In this document: positions 1 to 7,278 of the stretch, piece after piece
Position numbering within the stretch: position 1 is the first letter of the stretch
Layout of the letters: the number at the start of each line of letters is the position of its first letter
IMG/VR virus record: IMGVR_UViG_3300031658_000143
Span: 1-22,868 of that record
Source of the DNA: a virus
DNA length: 22,868 nt
Strand: one strand, 5' to 3'
Position numbers and translations under genes: made by a program
Notes under the pieces: model-generated
Database searches by the model: none
What the model saw: only the letters and a program-made list of their open reading frames with translations
What the model was told of the DNA's origin: nothing

Positions 1-849
1 TGGTCTTGGACAGGAGTTGATGGATCAGAAAGTACATTATCAGCTTTAAGAGGGCCAAATCTATTAGGAGCTGAAATGATTTTAGATTTTCCTGTAGAAG
101 ATTACGAACCTTTATCTGCACAAGAAATTAAAGATATGAACGAGGGATTAGGTACTACAAATCTTAATGAATCTGAAATATGGAATGTTATATCTGGACT
201 TGAAGAAAGCATTAATGAAAAATTAAATGTAGAAACAGGTGGTGCAGTAACAAGTGTAGAACTTACAGAAAATTTTGAGATTGTAGTTACAACATCTAAA
301 ACTGCAACTGTTAAAGAAACTGCTAAAGTACAAGAGGTAGTTCAAGTAATGAACAAAACTAAAGCTGTTGAAACATTAAAGAAAGAAGTTATTGCAGAAG
401 TTATTAAAGAAACTAAACAAGAAACAGTTAAGAATAGTTCTAAAAAAGAATCTAGTTCTATAGTTGCTAAAAAAGAAACTAAAACTAATGTTATTAAAAA
501 AGAAGTAAAAGAAACTACTAAACCTAAATTAAAAGTAATTATGGCAAAGATAGATGCTAAAGTAAAAAACCCTGTAAAGAACTTACAACTTAAAAACTTA
601 ATTAAAATAGATGCTATGACAGAAGATCAAAAATCTTTAGATATATATTCTAATACTGTATTTTATATATCAAAAGATATATATTTAGATCAACTTAATA
701 TGATGGACAATAGATTAATATATAGTAAGGTTAATCTTGCAAGTTATAGTGATAATGATATTATAGGTATTAAGGCAAGAAAAATAGGTATATTAAATTG
801 GGAAAAAAATAAATTACTATTAGAATTAAAGGACTTAAAAAATGGTTAA
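1..849 (+). CDS. Lys/Glu/Thr-rich protein of unknown function, probably partial at its 5' end
   Basis: I do not recognise this protein. The frame is open to the first base of the window, and the 25 codons before the first ATG (position 76) use the same A/T-ended codons as the genes here and encode a plausible sequence (WSWTGVDGSESTLSALRG...), so the gene probably begins upstream. An alternative start at 76 has an AGGAG at 66-70 and would give 257 residues. From that ATG, residues 1-60 are acidic and residues 75-150 are a low-complexity stretch of K, E, T and V with repeated KET/KKE units, probably a helical or extended linker. The last ~90 residues look globular and rich in Y, I, D and N. It overlaps the next gene by 8 bases. 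The position before the terminase would suit a small terminase or late structural protein, but nothing in the sequence shows either. Confidence 0.75.
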   Translation, partial: WSWTGVDGSESTLSALRGPNLLGAEMILDFPVEDYEPLSAQEIKDMNEGLGTTNLNESEIWNVISGLEESINEKLNVETGGAVTSVELTENFEIVVTTSKTATVKETAKVQEVVQVMNKTKAVETLKKEVIAEVIKETKQETVKNSSKKESSSIVAKKETKTNVIKKEVKETTKPKLKVIMAKIDAKVKNPVKNLQLKNLIKIDAMTEDQKSLDIYSNTVFYISKDIYLDQLNMMDNRLIYSKVNLASYSDNDIIGIKARKIGILNWEKNKLLLELKDLKNG

Positions 850-1162
850 AAATATTCAAAAAAATCTAACAAACATTGTTGTCATTATTGGACTTATAGG
901 TAGTATAGGTGCTGGGTTTATTAAGTACGGAGAAGTTATGACTAAAATAGATGTATTAGAAAACGCATCTAAAAGTATTGATATAGATTACTCAACACAA
1001 ATAGCTGTACTAGAAAATAAAGTTAAAACATTAGAATCTAAAAAAAGTGTAGATGTATCTGGACTTAATACTCAAATTAAGATTAATGAAACTGAAATCA
1101 AATTACTAAAAAATATAATAGAAGAAATAAAGATTAATTCTAGCAATCCATTATCAAACTAA
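842..1162 (+). CDS. Small single-pass membrane protein with coiled coil (inner-membrane spanin or holin candidate)
   Basis: This 106-residue protein has a short N-terminal segment (MVKNIQKN), one hydrophobic helix at about residues 10-28 (TNIVVIIGLIGSIGAGFI), and a charged remainder with a coiled-coil-like pattern at about 50-98. Such a layout (N-terminal anchor, long periplasmic helix) is that of an i-spanin (Rz-like), and some class II holins are also this small. In T7 the spanin and holin genes lie beside the terminase genes, and this gene ends directly at the terminase start (TAA followed by ATG), which supports a lysis role by position. No outer-membrane spanin lipobox protein and no endolysin is visible in the window, so the lysis assignment is inference. 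The start overlaps the previous gene by 8 bases, suggesting translational coupling. Confidence 0.7.
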   Translation: MVKNIQKNLTNIVVIIGLIGSIGAGFIKYGEVMTKIDVLENASKSIDIDYSTQIAVLENKVKTLESKKSVDVSGLNTQIKINETEIKLLKNIIEEIKINSSNPLSN

Positions 1163-2581
1163 ATGGAAGACCTTTTAGAACAAGCTGTACATATAGCAAA
1201 AGAATTAGAGAGGAGAGAATCTACTAATCGTTTAGAACGATATGCTCCTTACGACTATCAGAAGAAATTTCATAATGCTAAAGCAACACAAAGATTGTTA
1301 ATGGCAGGAAACAGAGTTGGTAAATCTTTTAGTGGGGCAATGGAAGTTGCATATCATACAACAGGAAAATACCCTGATTGGTGGGAAGGCAGAAAATTTG
1401 ATAGACCAGTTCGTGTATGGGTTGGTGGAGTTTCAAATGAAACCACAAGGGATGTTTGTCAAAAAGAACTTACTGGTCAGCCAGATGATCCATCTGCGTT
1501 TGGCACAGGCTCTATTCCTTTAAAAGATATTGGAAACACAGTTAGAAAAGCTGGTGTACCTAATGCATTAAGTTCATTGGTAGTAAAACATAAATCTGGT
1601 GGATATTCTAGAATAGGTTTTAAATCTTATGATATGGGTAAAGAAAAATGGATGGGTGAAGCAGTAGATGTTGTTTGGCTAGATGAAGAACCACCACAAG
1701 CAATCTATTCACAATCACTTACAAGAACAGCCGATAAAGGTGGAATAGTATATATGACATTTACTCCAGAAAGCGGTATGACAGAAACAGTAGCACAGTT
1801 TGTAAATAATTTAAGAGAAGGTCAAGCATTAATTACAGCAGGTTGGGATGATGCACCACATATGACTAAATCAGTTAGAGAGCAAATCTTATCTGCATTA
1901 CCACCACACGAAAGAAAAATGAGAGAAAGAGGAATACCACAATTAGGGTCTGGTTTAGTATTCCCGATAGCAGAAGAAGATATCTTATGCGACCCTATAG
2001 ATATACCTACTCATTGGCCTAGATTGTGTGGAATAGATTTTGGATGGGATCACCCTACTGCTGTTGTTTGGATAACGTGGGATAGAGATACTGATATTGT
2101 TTATATTTATGATTGTTATGCTATGAGGCAAGAAACAGTACCTGTTCATGCATCTGCTATTAATGGTAGAGGTAAATGGATTCCTGTAGTATGGCCTATG
2201 GATGGAAGACAAGCAGATAAAGGCTCGGGTAAAAATCTTACAGATCAATATAAAAAAGAAAGTGTTAATATGTTAAGAGATCATTTCAGTAATCCACCTT
2301 CAAATGGAATGAAAGAAGGAAGTGGTGGAAACTCTGTAGAAGCAGGTATTATGGAGATATTAACAAGAATGCAAACTAAAAGGTTGAAAATCTTTAGAAA
2401 TCAAAGTAAACTGTTGGAAGAATTAAGGATGTATCATAGAAAAGATGGTAAGATAGTTCCTGCACATGATGATGTAATATCTGCAATGAGATATTGTGTA
2501 ATGTCATTAAGAAAAGCAAGAATTAAAAACTATCAGCCTATGCAGCTACATACTGATTCTGAATTTAACGTGTTTAACTAA
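1163..2581 (+). CDS. terL: Terminase large subunit
   Basis: This is the ATP-driven DNA packaging motor and headful or site-specific nuclease, acting at the portal vertex of the prohead. The 472-residue length is normal. The N-terminal ATPase domain has Walker A AGNRVGKS (residues 48-55), Walker B ending VVWLDEE (170-176, catalytic Glu in the DEE) and a coupling motif TFTPESG (199-205). The C-terminal RNase H-like nuclease domain shows acidic residues in GIDFGWDH (D292), WPMDG (D347) and HDDVISAMRY (D436/D437). The start codon follows the upstream stop directly in the same frame and has no Shine-Dalgarno sequence, so translation probably depends on ribosomes finishing the upstream gene. No small terminase subunit is recognisable upstream within the window. 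Confidence 0.96.
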   Translation: MEDLLEQAVHIAKELERRESTNRLERYAPYDYQKKFHNAKATQRLLMAGNRVGKSFSGAMEVAYHTTGKYPDWWEGRKFDRPVRVWVGGVSNETTRDVCQKELTGQPDDPSAFGTGSIPLKDIGNTVRKAGVPNALSSLVVKHKSGGYSRIGFKSYDMGKEKWMGEAVDVVWLDEEPPQAIYSQSLTRTADKGGIVYMTFTPESGMTETVAQFVNNLREGQALITAGWDDAPHMTKSVREQILSALPPHERKMRERGIPQLGSGLVFPIAEEDILCDPIDIPTHWPRLCGIDFGWDHPTAVVWITWDRDTDIVYIYDCYAMRQETVPVHASAINGRGKWIPVVWPMDGRQADKGSGKNLTDQYKKESVNMLRDHFSNPPSNGMKEGSGGNSVEAGIMEILTRMQTKRLKIFRNQSKLLEELRMYHRKDGKIVPAHDDVISAMRYCVMSLRKARIKNYQPMQLHTDSEFNVFN

Positions 2582-2590
2582 AAAGGATTT

Positions 2591-2836
2591 ATGGGCGGAT
2601 TTATAAGATCAATAACAAGAATGTTTAGTCAACCATCTTCACCAGTACAAGTAGTAACACCTGTACAAGCAGCACCTGTTGCAGCAACAGCAAAAGATAA
2701 ATCTAGACAAACTTTAGCATCTGGTGGATATGGTAGTTCTAGTGTTTTAACAAGTCAACAAGGAATAGAAGACGAAGCTAATGTTTCTAAAACTGTTCTT
2801 GGTGGAACTGTTCAAAAAAGACCAAAAAAAGTTTAA
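2591..2836 (+). CDS. Small phage protein with YG..LTS..G..DEA.....LGG motif (copy 1)
   Basis: This 81-residue protein has an AAGGA ribosome site 5 bases before the ATG. The first 40 residues are Ala/Val/Pro/Gln-rich and probably disordered. The C-terminal part (residues 46-72) carries the pattern YGSSSVLTSQQGIEDEA...TVLGG, followed by a basic tail KRPKKV. The same pattern occurs in the gene at 3281-3496, and short proteins ending in such LTS/LTG...LLGG motifs are common beside portal and terminase genes of podoviruses. Their function is not established; a minor virion or head-assembly component is plausible. The stop codon directly abuts the GTG start of the acetyltransferase gene, in the same frame. 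Confidence 0.8.
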   Translation: MGGFIRSITRMFSQPSSPVQVVTPVQAAPVAATAKDKSRQTLASGGYGSSSVLTSQQGIEDEANVSKTVLGGTVQKRPKKV

Positions 2837-3265
2837 GTGATTGAAACAGTTACTGACGACAGTTGGCGAAAGCCAATTGGTGAGTATCTAAAAAAGAAAT
2901 GTCATATTTCTGCTGATATAGGCGATCAATTTTCATACATAGGATTTATAGAAAATAATAAAATATTAGGTGGTTTTCTATTTACAGATTTTGATGGTCA
3001 TAATATTTATGTCCATTTAGCTATAGAAAGTCCTAGATTATTTAATAGAAAGCATATAAGATATGTTTTTGACTATGGTTTTAAACAAATTGGTTGTGGA
3101 AGAATGACTGCTGTTTGTAGAAATGGCTTTAAACGCAATGAAAGAATTTTGTCTGGAACTGGTTGGACTAAAGAAGGTGTCGTAAGAAAAATTATGAAAA
3201 TAGATAATAATTTTGTTGATGCAGCTCTTTATGGTATGTTAAAAGAAGAATGTAAATGGATTTAA
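2837..3265 (+). CDS. GNAT-type N-acetyltransferase-like protein
   Basis: This 142-residue protein has the size and strand/helix pattern of the GCN5-related acetyltransferase fold: an N-terminal helix region, strands around 33-60 (SYIGFIENN, ILGGFLFTDFD), a strand at 66-71 (NIYVHLAI) before the region where the acetyl-CoA loop would lie, then the helix-strand pair KHIRYVFDYGFKQIGCGRMTAVC and a C-terminal NERILSGTGWTKEGVVRK segment that matches the usual GNAT ending (a residue number, then GF/GW..EG..R). GNAT proteins in this location are frequent in podoviruses, and the substrate is unknown. The classical R/Q-x-x-G-x-G/A loop is not obvious. The start is GTG, chosen because it directly follows the preceding TAA and no ATG occurs before residue ~94. 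There is no clear ribosome site, so reinitiation after the upstream gene is likely. Confidence 0.8.
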   Translation: MIETVTDDSWRKPIGEYLKKKCHISADIGDQFSYIGFIENNKILGGFLFTDFDGHNIYVHLAIESPRLFNRKHIRYVFDYGFKQIGCGRMTAVCRNGFKRNERILSGTGWTKEGVVRKIMKIDNNFVDAALYGMLKEECKWI

Positions 3266-3280
3266 AATAAAGGAATAATT

Positions 3281-3496
3281 ATGGGCGGAAAAGCAGCAGC
3301 AGTACCAATGCCACCAGCAGTAGATACATCAGTTCAAGATAAACTAGATGCATCAGAAGCTAAATTAGCAAGTGAAACATCAAAAGCTATGGGTGTAAAA
3401 AGAAAAGGCCAATATGGAACTATTCTTACATCTGGAAAAGGTGTAGATGACGAAGCAGATACATCTAGTTCATTATTAGGTGGAAAAAAATATTAA
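3281..3496 (+). CDS. Small phage protein with YG..LTS..G..DEA.....LGG motif (copy 2)
   Basis: This 71-residue protein starts MGGKAAAVPMPP and has an AAGGA ribosome site 6 bases before the ATG. A short helical middle (KLDASEAKLASETSKAMG) precedes the motif at residues 43-68: GQYGTILTSGKGVDDEAD followed by LLGGKKY. It shares the initial MGG and the C-terminal motif with the 81-residue protein at 2591-2836, on the other side of the acetyltransferase gene, so the two are probably diverged paralogues. It immediately precedes the portal gene. The function is unknown; a small head or connector-associated protein fits the location, but nothing in the sequence proves it. Confidence 0.8.
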   Translation: MGGKAAAVPMPPAVDTSVQDKLDASEAKLASETSKAMGVKRKGQYGTILTSGKGVDDEADTSSSLLGGKKY

Positions 3497-3503
3497 ATAA
3501 CTT

Positions 3504-5165
3504 ATGGCAACATTTGAGTATATTAAAAAAAGATGTGCTAATTTAGAATCTGTTAGAGCAACTTGGGAAGATCATTGGCAAGAAATATTAGATTATGTAA
3601 TGCCAAGAAAAGCAGACGTTACCTTTGTTCGTTCTAAAGGTGAAAAAAGAACCGAAGTATTATATGATAGTACAGCAATAACTGCAAATAATTTATTAGC
3701 AGCAAGTTTACAAGGTACACTTACATCAGCATCATTACCTTGGTTTCATTTAAAATTAAGAGATACAGAAACAAATCAAAATAGAGATGTTCAATTGTGG
3801 TTAGAAGATTCTGCTAAAAGAATGTATGAGATTTTTAATGAATCTAATTTTAATACAGAAGTACATGAATTATATTTAGATTTAGTTTCAATAGGTACAG
3901 GTGCAATATTTGTAGAAGAAGGAAGTAAAGGATTTGATAAAGAAGGAATACATTTTAATTGTTTACATATAGCTGAATATTTTATCCAAGAAAATATTAA
4001 TGGTAAAGTAGATACACTTTATAGAAAATATAAACTAACAGCCAGACAAGCAATACAAGAATTTGGTGAAGAAAATGTTGGTGAAAAAATATTAGAATCT
4101 GTAAAAGAAAAACCAGACAAAGAATTTAATTTTATACACGCAGTTGAACCAACAGAAGATTATGAAAGAGCAGTAGGTAAATCAAATACAAAATTACCAG
4201 TACATAGTTGTCATGTTTGCACAGAAGATAAAATGGTTGTTCGTACTGGTGGTTATAACGAATTTCCATATTTAGTTCCAAGATGGTCTAAAGCAACAGG
4301 TGAAATTTTTGGAAGATCACCAAGTTATAACGCATTACCAGATATTAAAACTTTAAACAAAGCAGTTGAAATAGGATTAAAAGCATGGGCAAAAGCTATT
4401 GATCCACCATTACTTGTTCAAGATGATGGTGTAATTGGTAGAGTAAGAATGACACCTGCTGGTATTACAGTTGTTAGACATGATGGTGCTATTAAACCAT
4501 TACAGATAGGTTCTAATTGGCAAATAACTGATATGAAAGAAAATCAGTTAAGAACATCTATTAGACAAGCATATTATTCAGATCAATTACAATTACAAGA
4601 TGGCCCACAAATGACGGCTACAGAAGTACAAGTTAGATATGAATTAATGCAAAGATTACTTGGGCCAACTTTAGGAAGATTTCAAAGTGAATTTTTAAAC
4701 CCATTAATTGAAAGAACATTTGGTATCATGTTAAGAGCTGGTGCATTGTTACCAGAACCAGAGATTATCCAAGGACAAAAAATAGATGTAGAATATGTTG
4801 GGCCACTTGCTCGTTCTCAAAGAATGGAAGAATCAGTTGCTATTGATAGACTATATGAATTAGCAATGAATGTAGTACAAGTTGATCCTTCAATTATGGA
4901 TAATATAAACCATGATGAAGCAATAAGATTAAGAGGTGATTTATTAGGTGTTCCTAAAATTATTTTAAGAGCAAGAGATGAAGTTGAAGAATTGAGAGAA
5001 CAAAGACAACAAGCACAACAAGCACAACAACAAGCTGAACAGCAACAACAACAAGCACAAGCTGCTTTAACACAAGGTCAAGCTATGTCACAATTAGGTT
5101 CTCCAGAAGCACAAGAAGGTATGGCACAAGCTGAACAGGCAGCACAAGAAGAAGGTCTGATTTAA
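3504..5165 (+). CDS. Portal protein (podovirus head-tail connector)
   Basis: This is the dodecameric ring at the unique capsid vertex through which DNA is packaged and ejected, and to which the tail attaches. The 553-residue length and the N-terminal signature (helical start, W..HW..I..YV.PR, then LYDSTA..A...LAASLQGTLTS...PWF) are those of the T7-type head-to-tail connector family. The core includes the EG.R...P-like segment in the long middle (FGRSPSYNALPDIKTLNK) and helices in the 360-420 region. Residues ~500-529 are a glutamine/alanine tract, and the tail to 553 stays Q/A/E-rich. T7-type portals also carry a flexible C-terminus. There is no strong Shine-Dalgarno sequence. The stop shares one base with the next ATG (TAATG). 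Confidence 0.95.
   Translation: MATFEYIKKRCANLESVRATWEDHWQEILDYVMPRKADVTFVRSKGEKRTEVLYDSTAITANNLLAASLQGTLTSASLPWFHLKLRDTETNQNRDVQLWLEDSAKRMYEIFNESNFNTEVHELYLDLVSIGTGAIFVEEGSKGFDKEGIHFNCLHIAEYFIQENINGKVDTLYRKYKLTARQAIQEFGEENVGEKILESVKEKPDKEFNFIHAVEPTEDYERAVGKSNTKLPVHSCHVCTEDKMVVRTGGYNEFPYLVPRWSKATGEIFGRSPSYNALPDIKTLNKAVEIGLKAWAKAIDPPLLVQDDGVIGRVRMTPAGITVVRHDGAIKPLQIGSNWQITDMKENQLRTSIRQAYYSDQLQLQDGPQMTATEVQVRYELMQRLLGPTLGRFQSEFLNPLIERTFGIMLRAGALLPEPEIIQGQKIDVEYVGPLARSQRMEESVAIDRLYELAMNVVQVDPSIMDNINHDEAIRLRGDLLGVPKIILRARDEVEELREQRQQAQQAQQQAEQQQQQAQAALTQGQAMSQLGSPEAQEGMAQAEQAAQEEGLI
4999..5075 (+). repeat. CAA/GCA codon tract in the portal gene
   Basis: This is a low-complexity stretch of CAA with interspersed GCA and GCT codons, which encodes a Gln/Ala tract near the portal C-terminus (residues ~500-524). 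It is a simple-sequence region likely to vary in length among relatives. No separate function is visible. Confidence 0.7.
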
Positions 5166-5383
5166 TGGCTGATAGTGATGACGAGCTTAAACAATTAAAA
5201 CAAGATTATCAAATTACATTTTCATCTAAAGAAGGTGAAAGAGTATTAGCAGATATAACATCTGCTTATTATCATAGAGGATCATATACAAAAAATGACC
5301 CCCATGAAACTTCACACCGAGAAGGTCAAAGATCGGTAATAATAAGAATAATCAATCTAATGAAGGAAGATAAAAATGGCTGA
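5165..5383 (+). CDS. Bbp19-like small phage protein
   Basis: This 72-residue protein has the pattern of the small Bbp19-type family encoded between portal and scaffold in many podoviruses: a short acidic N-terminus, F.S.EGERVL.DI...Y (residues 19-36), a variable loop, then H.EGQRSVIIRIINLM. The function is not established; it is conserved with the head-assembly genes and is presumed to act in assembly or as a minor structural protein. It shares one base with the portal stop codon and overlaps the scaffold start by 8 bases, so the three genes are translationally linked. The family assignment rests on the motif pattern recognised by eye. Confidence 0.7.
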   Translation: MADSDDELKQLKQDYQITFSSKEGERVLADITSAYYHRGSYTKNDPHETSHREGQRSVIIRIINLMKEDKNG

Positions 5384-6200
5384 TGAACAAACGACCACTA
5401 ACGATAATCCAGTAGAAAATACAGTACAAGAAAGTACAATTTTAGGATCGGGAAGTGACAATCAAGACTGGAGATCGTCATTACCAGATGATCTTAAAAA
5501 TGATGCTACTTTACAAAACTTTAAAGATGTAGAAAGTCTTGCTAAAACAGTAGTACACCAACAAAAAGTATTAGGTAGTAGAATACCTATACCTAAAACT
5601 GATGAAGAAAGATCAGAACTTTATACTAAATTAGGAAGACCAGAATCTGGAGAAGCATATGAATTTACTATTCCAGAAACTCATAAAAGTCATTTTAATG
5701 AAGACCAAGTAAAAGAGTTTAGAAATGTTGCACATCAAATAGGTCTAAACAACGATCAAACAAAAGCATTAATAGACTTTCAAGTTAAATCTGTTGACCA
5801 TGAATTAGAAAGACAATCAACTGATTTGAATGTAACAAAACAAGCTACGGAAGATACACTAAAAAAAGAATGGGGATATGATTATGATAAACAAGTTAGG
5901 AATGCACAAAGAGCATTACAAGTTTATGGTAATGAAGAACTTAATGAATTAATGAATACAGAGGCAGGTAATATACCAGCAGTTGTTAAATTATTTGCTA
6001 GATTAGGTTCAGAAGTAACAGAAGACATGGCTAAAAATACACAAAATAATAGTCTAGCTACTTCACCATTAGATGCACAATCTGAAATAGATAGTATCTT
6101 TAGTAATGCTACCGATCCCTACCATGATAATATGCATAAAGATCATACGAATAGAGTTGAGTATATGCGTCAATTACATGAAAAAAGGTTTGGCAAATAG
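5376..6200 (+). CDS. Capsid scaffolding protein
   Basis: This protein directs assembly of the procapsid and is then lost or cleaved from the head. At 274 residues it is acidic and hydrophilic, with a disordered Thr/Asn/Glu-rich N-terminus (1-30), a DWRSSLPDDLK...TLQNFKDVESLAK segment (31-60) and a conserved P..D.ERSELY.KLGRPE....YEF segment (75-100). The last two features are typical of podovirus scaffolds, as is the largely helical remainder. It lies between the portal side and the major capsid gene, as expected. Its start has a GGAAG ribosome site within the end of the previous gene. The -35 element of the capsid promoter lies in its last codons. Confidence 0.9.
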   Translation: MADEQTTTNDNPVENTVQESTILGSGSDNQDWRSSLPDDLKNDATLQNFKDVESLAKTVVHQQKVLGSRIPIPKTDEERSELYTKLGRPESGEAYEFTIPETHKSHFNEDQVKEFRNVAHQIGLNNDQTKALIDFQVKSVDHELERQSTDLNVTKQATEDTLKKEWGYDYDKQVRNAQRALQVYGNEELNELMNTEAGNIPAVVKLFARLGSEVTEDMAKNTQNNSLATSPLDAQSEIDSIFSNATDPYHDNMHKDHTNRVEYMRQLHEKRFGK

Positions 6201-6218
6201 TTAAAAGTTTGTTATAAT
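6190..6218 (+). promoter_or_regulatory. Near-consensus sigma70 promoter for the capsid genes
   Basis: The -35 hexamer TTGGCA (6190-6195, five of six consensus bases) and the -10 hexamer TATAAT (6213-6218, six of six) are separated by exactly 17 bases. The -35 lies in the last codons of the scaffold gene and the predicted start point is near 6225, in the only sizeable untranslated gap of the window. The fit is unusually good, but the region is AT-rich and the promoter has not been shown to work. It implies use of a host-type RNA polymerase. Confidence 0.7.
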
Positions 6219-6402
6219 TATACAATCTAATTCGCCCATTTTTGGACAACGGAGAAGTAGCCATGATTGGCTTTAAACTTCCGATCTGATCGTATCGTTT
6301 ACGATAAGGTTTCCCGCAAGGACAAAGACCGATAATATGGAATATGGATTAGTATAATTATATCATTCCCACTATTCTTTACTTTTAAAAAAAGGACAAA
6401 AA
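6219..6402 (+). promoter_or_regulatory. Structured 5' leader of the major capsid gene
   Basis: This is about 180 bases without a long ORF and visibly richer in G and C than the neighbouring genes. Three local pairings can be drawn: GAAG 6254-6257 with CTTC 6278-6281 enclosing AGCC 6259-6262 with GGCT 6269-6272; TATCG with CGATA around 6293-6306 (loop TTTA); and a weaker GGTTTCC/GGA...ACC arm near 6308-6330. An eight-codon ORF with its own ribosome site lies inside the first hairpin. The 3' part has a 7-base tandem repeat ATATGGA (6335-6348), a second copy of the palindrome TATAATTATA (6353-6362; first copy 6213-6222), and the capsid ribosome site AAAGGAC. It could be a translational control element, an mRNA-stabilising leader or a small RNA. 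Confidence 0.5.
6263..6289 (+). other. Candidate leader peptide ORF (8 codons) upstream of the capsid gene
   Basis: The ORF encodes MIGFKLPI and is preceded by GGAG at 6251-6254, 8 bases from the ATG, which is a better ribosome site than many real genes here have. The ATG falls in the loop of a short AGCC/GGCT hairpin, and the ribosome site can pair with CTTCC at 6278-6282. This is the arrangement expected of a small regulatory upstream ORF, but an ORF this short can arise by chance. Confidence 0.3.
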
Positions 6403-7263
6403 ATGTCAACACAAATAACAACGGCTTTTGTAGAACAATACAAAAGTAATGTGTTTCATTTGGCTCAACAAAAAGGTTCTAGATTAAGAGGTGCGGTTAA
6501 AACTGAAACGGTTACAGGGAAAGCACACTTTTTTGAAAGAATTGGGTCAACTGCGGCACAATTAAGAACGTCACGACACTCCGATACTCCAAGAGTAGAT
6601 ACTCCGCATAGTAGAAGAAAAGTGACAATGAACGACTACGACTGGGCAGATTTAATTGATAATGAAGATAAAGTAAGAATGCTTATATCTCCACAATCTG
6701 AATATGCACAGGCTGGAGCATACGCAATGGGTAGAGCTATGGATGACGCAATTATTGCGGCAGCTACTGGCAATGCACTTGGCGGAGTTGCAGGTGGAAC
6801 TTCAATAGCTTTACCAGCGGGTCAAAAAGTGGCTCATGGTTCTGCTGGATTATCAGTAGCAAAAATTATTTCTGCTAAAGAAATTTTAGATGCAGCTGAA
6901 ACTAATCCAGATGAAATGAAATGTATAGTATGTTCAGCAAGTCAGATTTCTGATTTGTTAGCAATTACACAAATTACTTCTTCTGATTACAATTCAGTAA
7001 AAGCACTAGTACAAGGTCAAATTGACACATTTATGGGCTTCAAGTTTATTAGAACACAAAGACTTGGAACAGATAGTGATGGTAATAGACAAGTATTAGC
7101 ATTCAATCAATCTGCATTAGGACTAGCAGTTGGATCAGATATATCTACAAAGATATCTGAAAGAGCTGATAAGAACTATGCAACACAAGTATTTTTATCT
7201 ATGACAATCGGAGCTACGAGAGTAGAAGACGAAAAAGTAGTTGAAATTGCTTGTACAGAGTAA
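6403..7263 (+). CDS. Major capsid protein
   Basis: This forms the icosahedral shell. The 286-residue length, the position after the scaffold and the sequence pattern fit the HK97-fold major capsid family of HMO-2011-like and related podoviruses: N-terminal helix (ITTAFVEQYKSNVFHLAQQ), an F.E.IG-like segment (ARRIAMS-type position: HFFERIGSTAAQ), then P.V.TPHSRR.V.M.DYDWADLID..D..RM, and the spine helix AGAYAMGRAMDDAIIAAATG. The second half has the A-domain pattern (SVAKIISAKEILDAAE.NPDE..CIV.A.QI.DLL) and a C-terminal V.LSMTIGATRVEDEKVVEI strand. There is an AAAGGAC ribosome site before the ATG. It has its own promoter and leader upstream. It shows no frameshift site of the T7 gene 10 type at its end (TAA followed directly by TAG). 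Confidence 0.93.
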   Translation: MSTQITTAFVEQYKSNVFHLAQQKGSRLRGAVKTETVTGKAHFFERIGSTAAQLRTSRHSDTPRVDTPHSRRKVTMNDYDWADLIDNEDKVRMLISPQSEYAQAGAYAMGRAMDDAIIAAATGNALGGVAGGTSIALPAGQKVAHGSAGLSVAKIISAKEILDAAETNPDEMKCIVCSASQISDLLAITQITSSDYNSVKALVQGQIDTFMGFKFIRTQRLGTDSDGNRQVLAFNQSALGLAVGSDISTKISERADKNYATQVFLSMTIGATRVEDEKVVEIACTE

Positions 7264-7278
7264 TAGGAGTATATAGAT

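Noticed and set aside
6337-6357. Six-codon ORF MEYGLV in the capsid leader
   Set aside because: Its nearest ribosome-site-like AAGGAC is 13 bases away, too far, and nothing else supports translation.
6353-6362. Second TATAAT in the capsid leader as an additional promoter
   Set aside because: No -35-like hexamer lies 16-18 bases upstream; a transcript from it would carry almost no leader, and the palindrome TATAATTATA is plausible by composition alone.
6219-6402. tRNA or known self-cleaving ribozyme in the capsid leader
   Set aside because: No cloverleaf can be drawn and the hammerhead core (CTGATGA...GAAA) is absent; a CCCGCAAGG string recalls twister ribozymes but the other conserved parts were not found.
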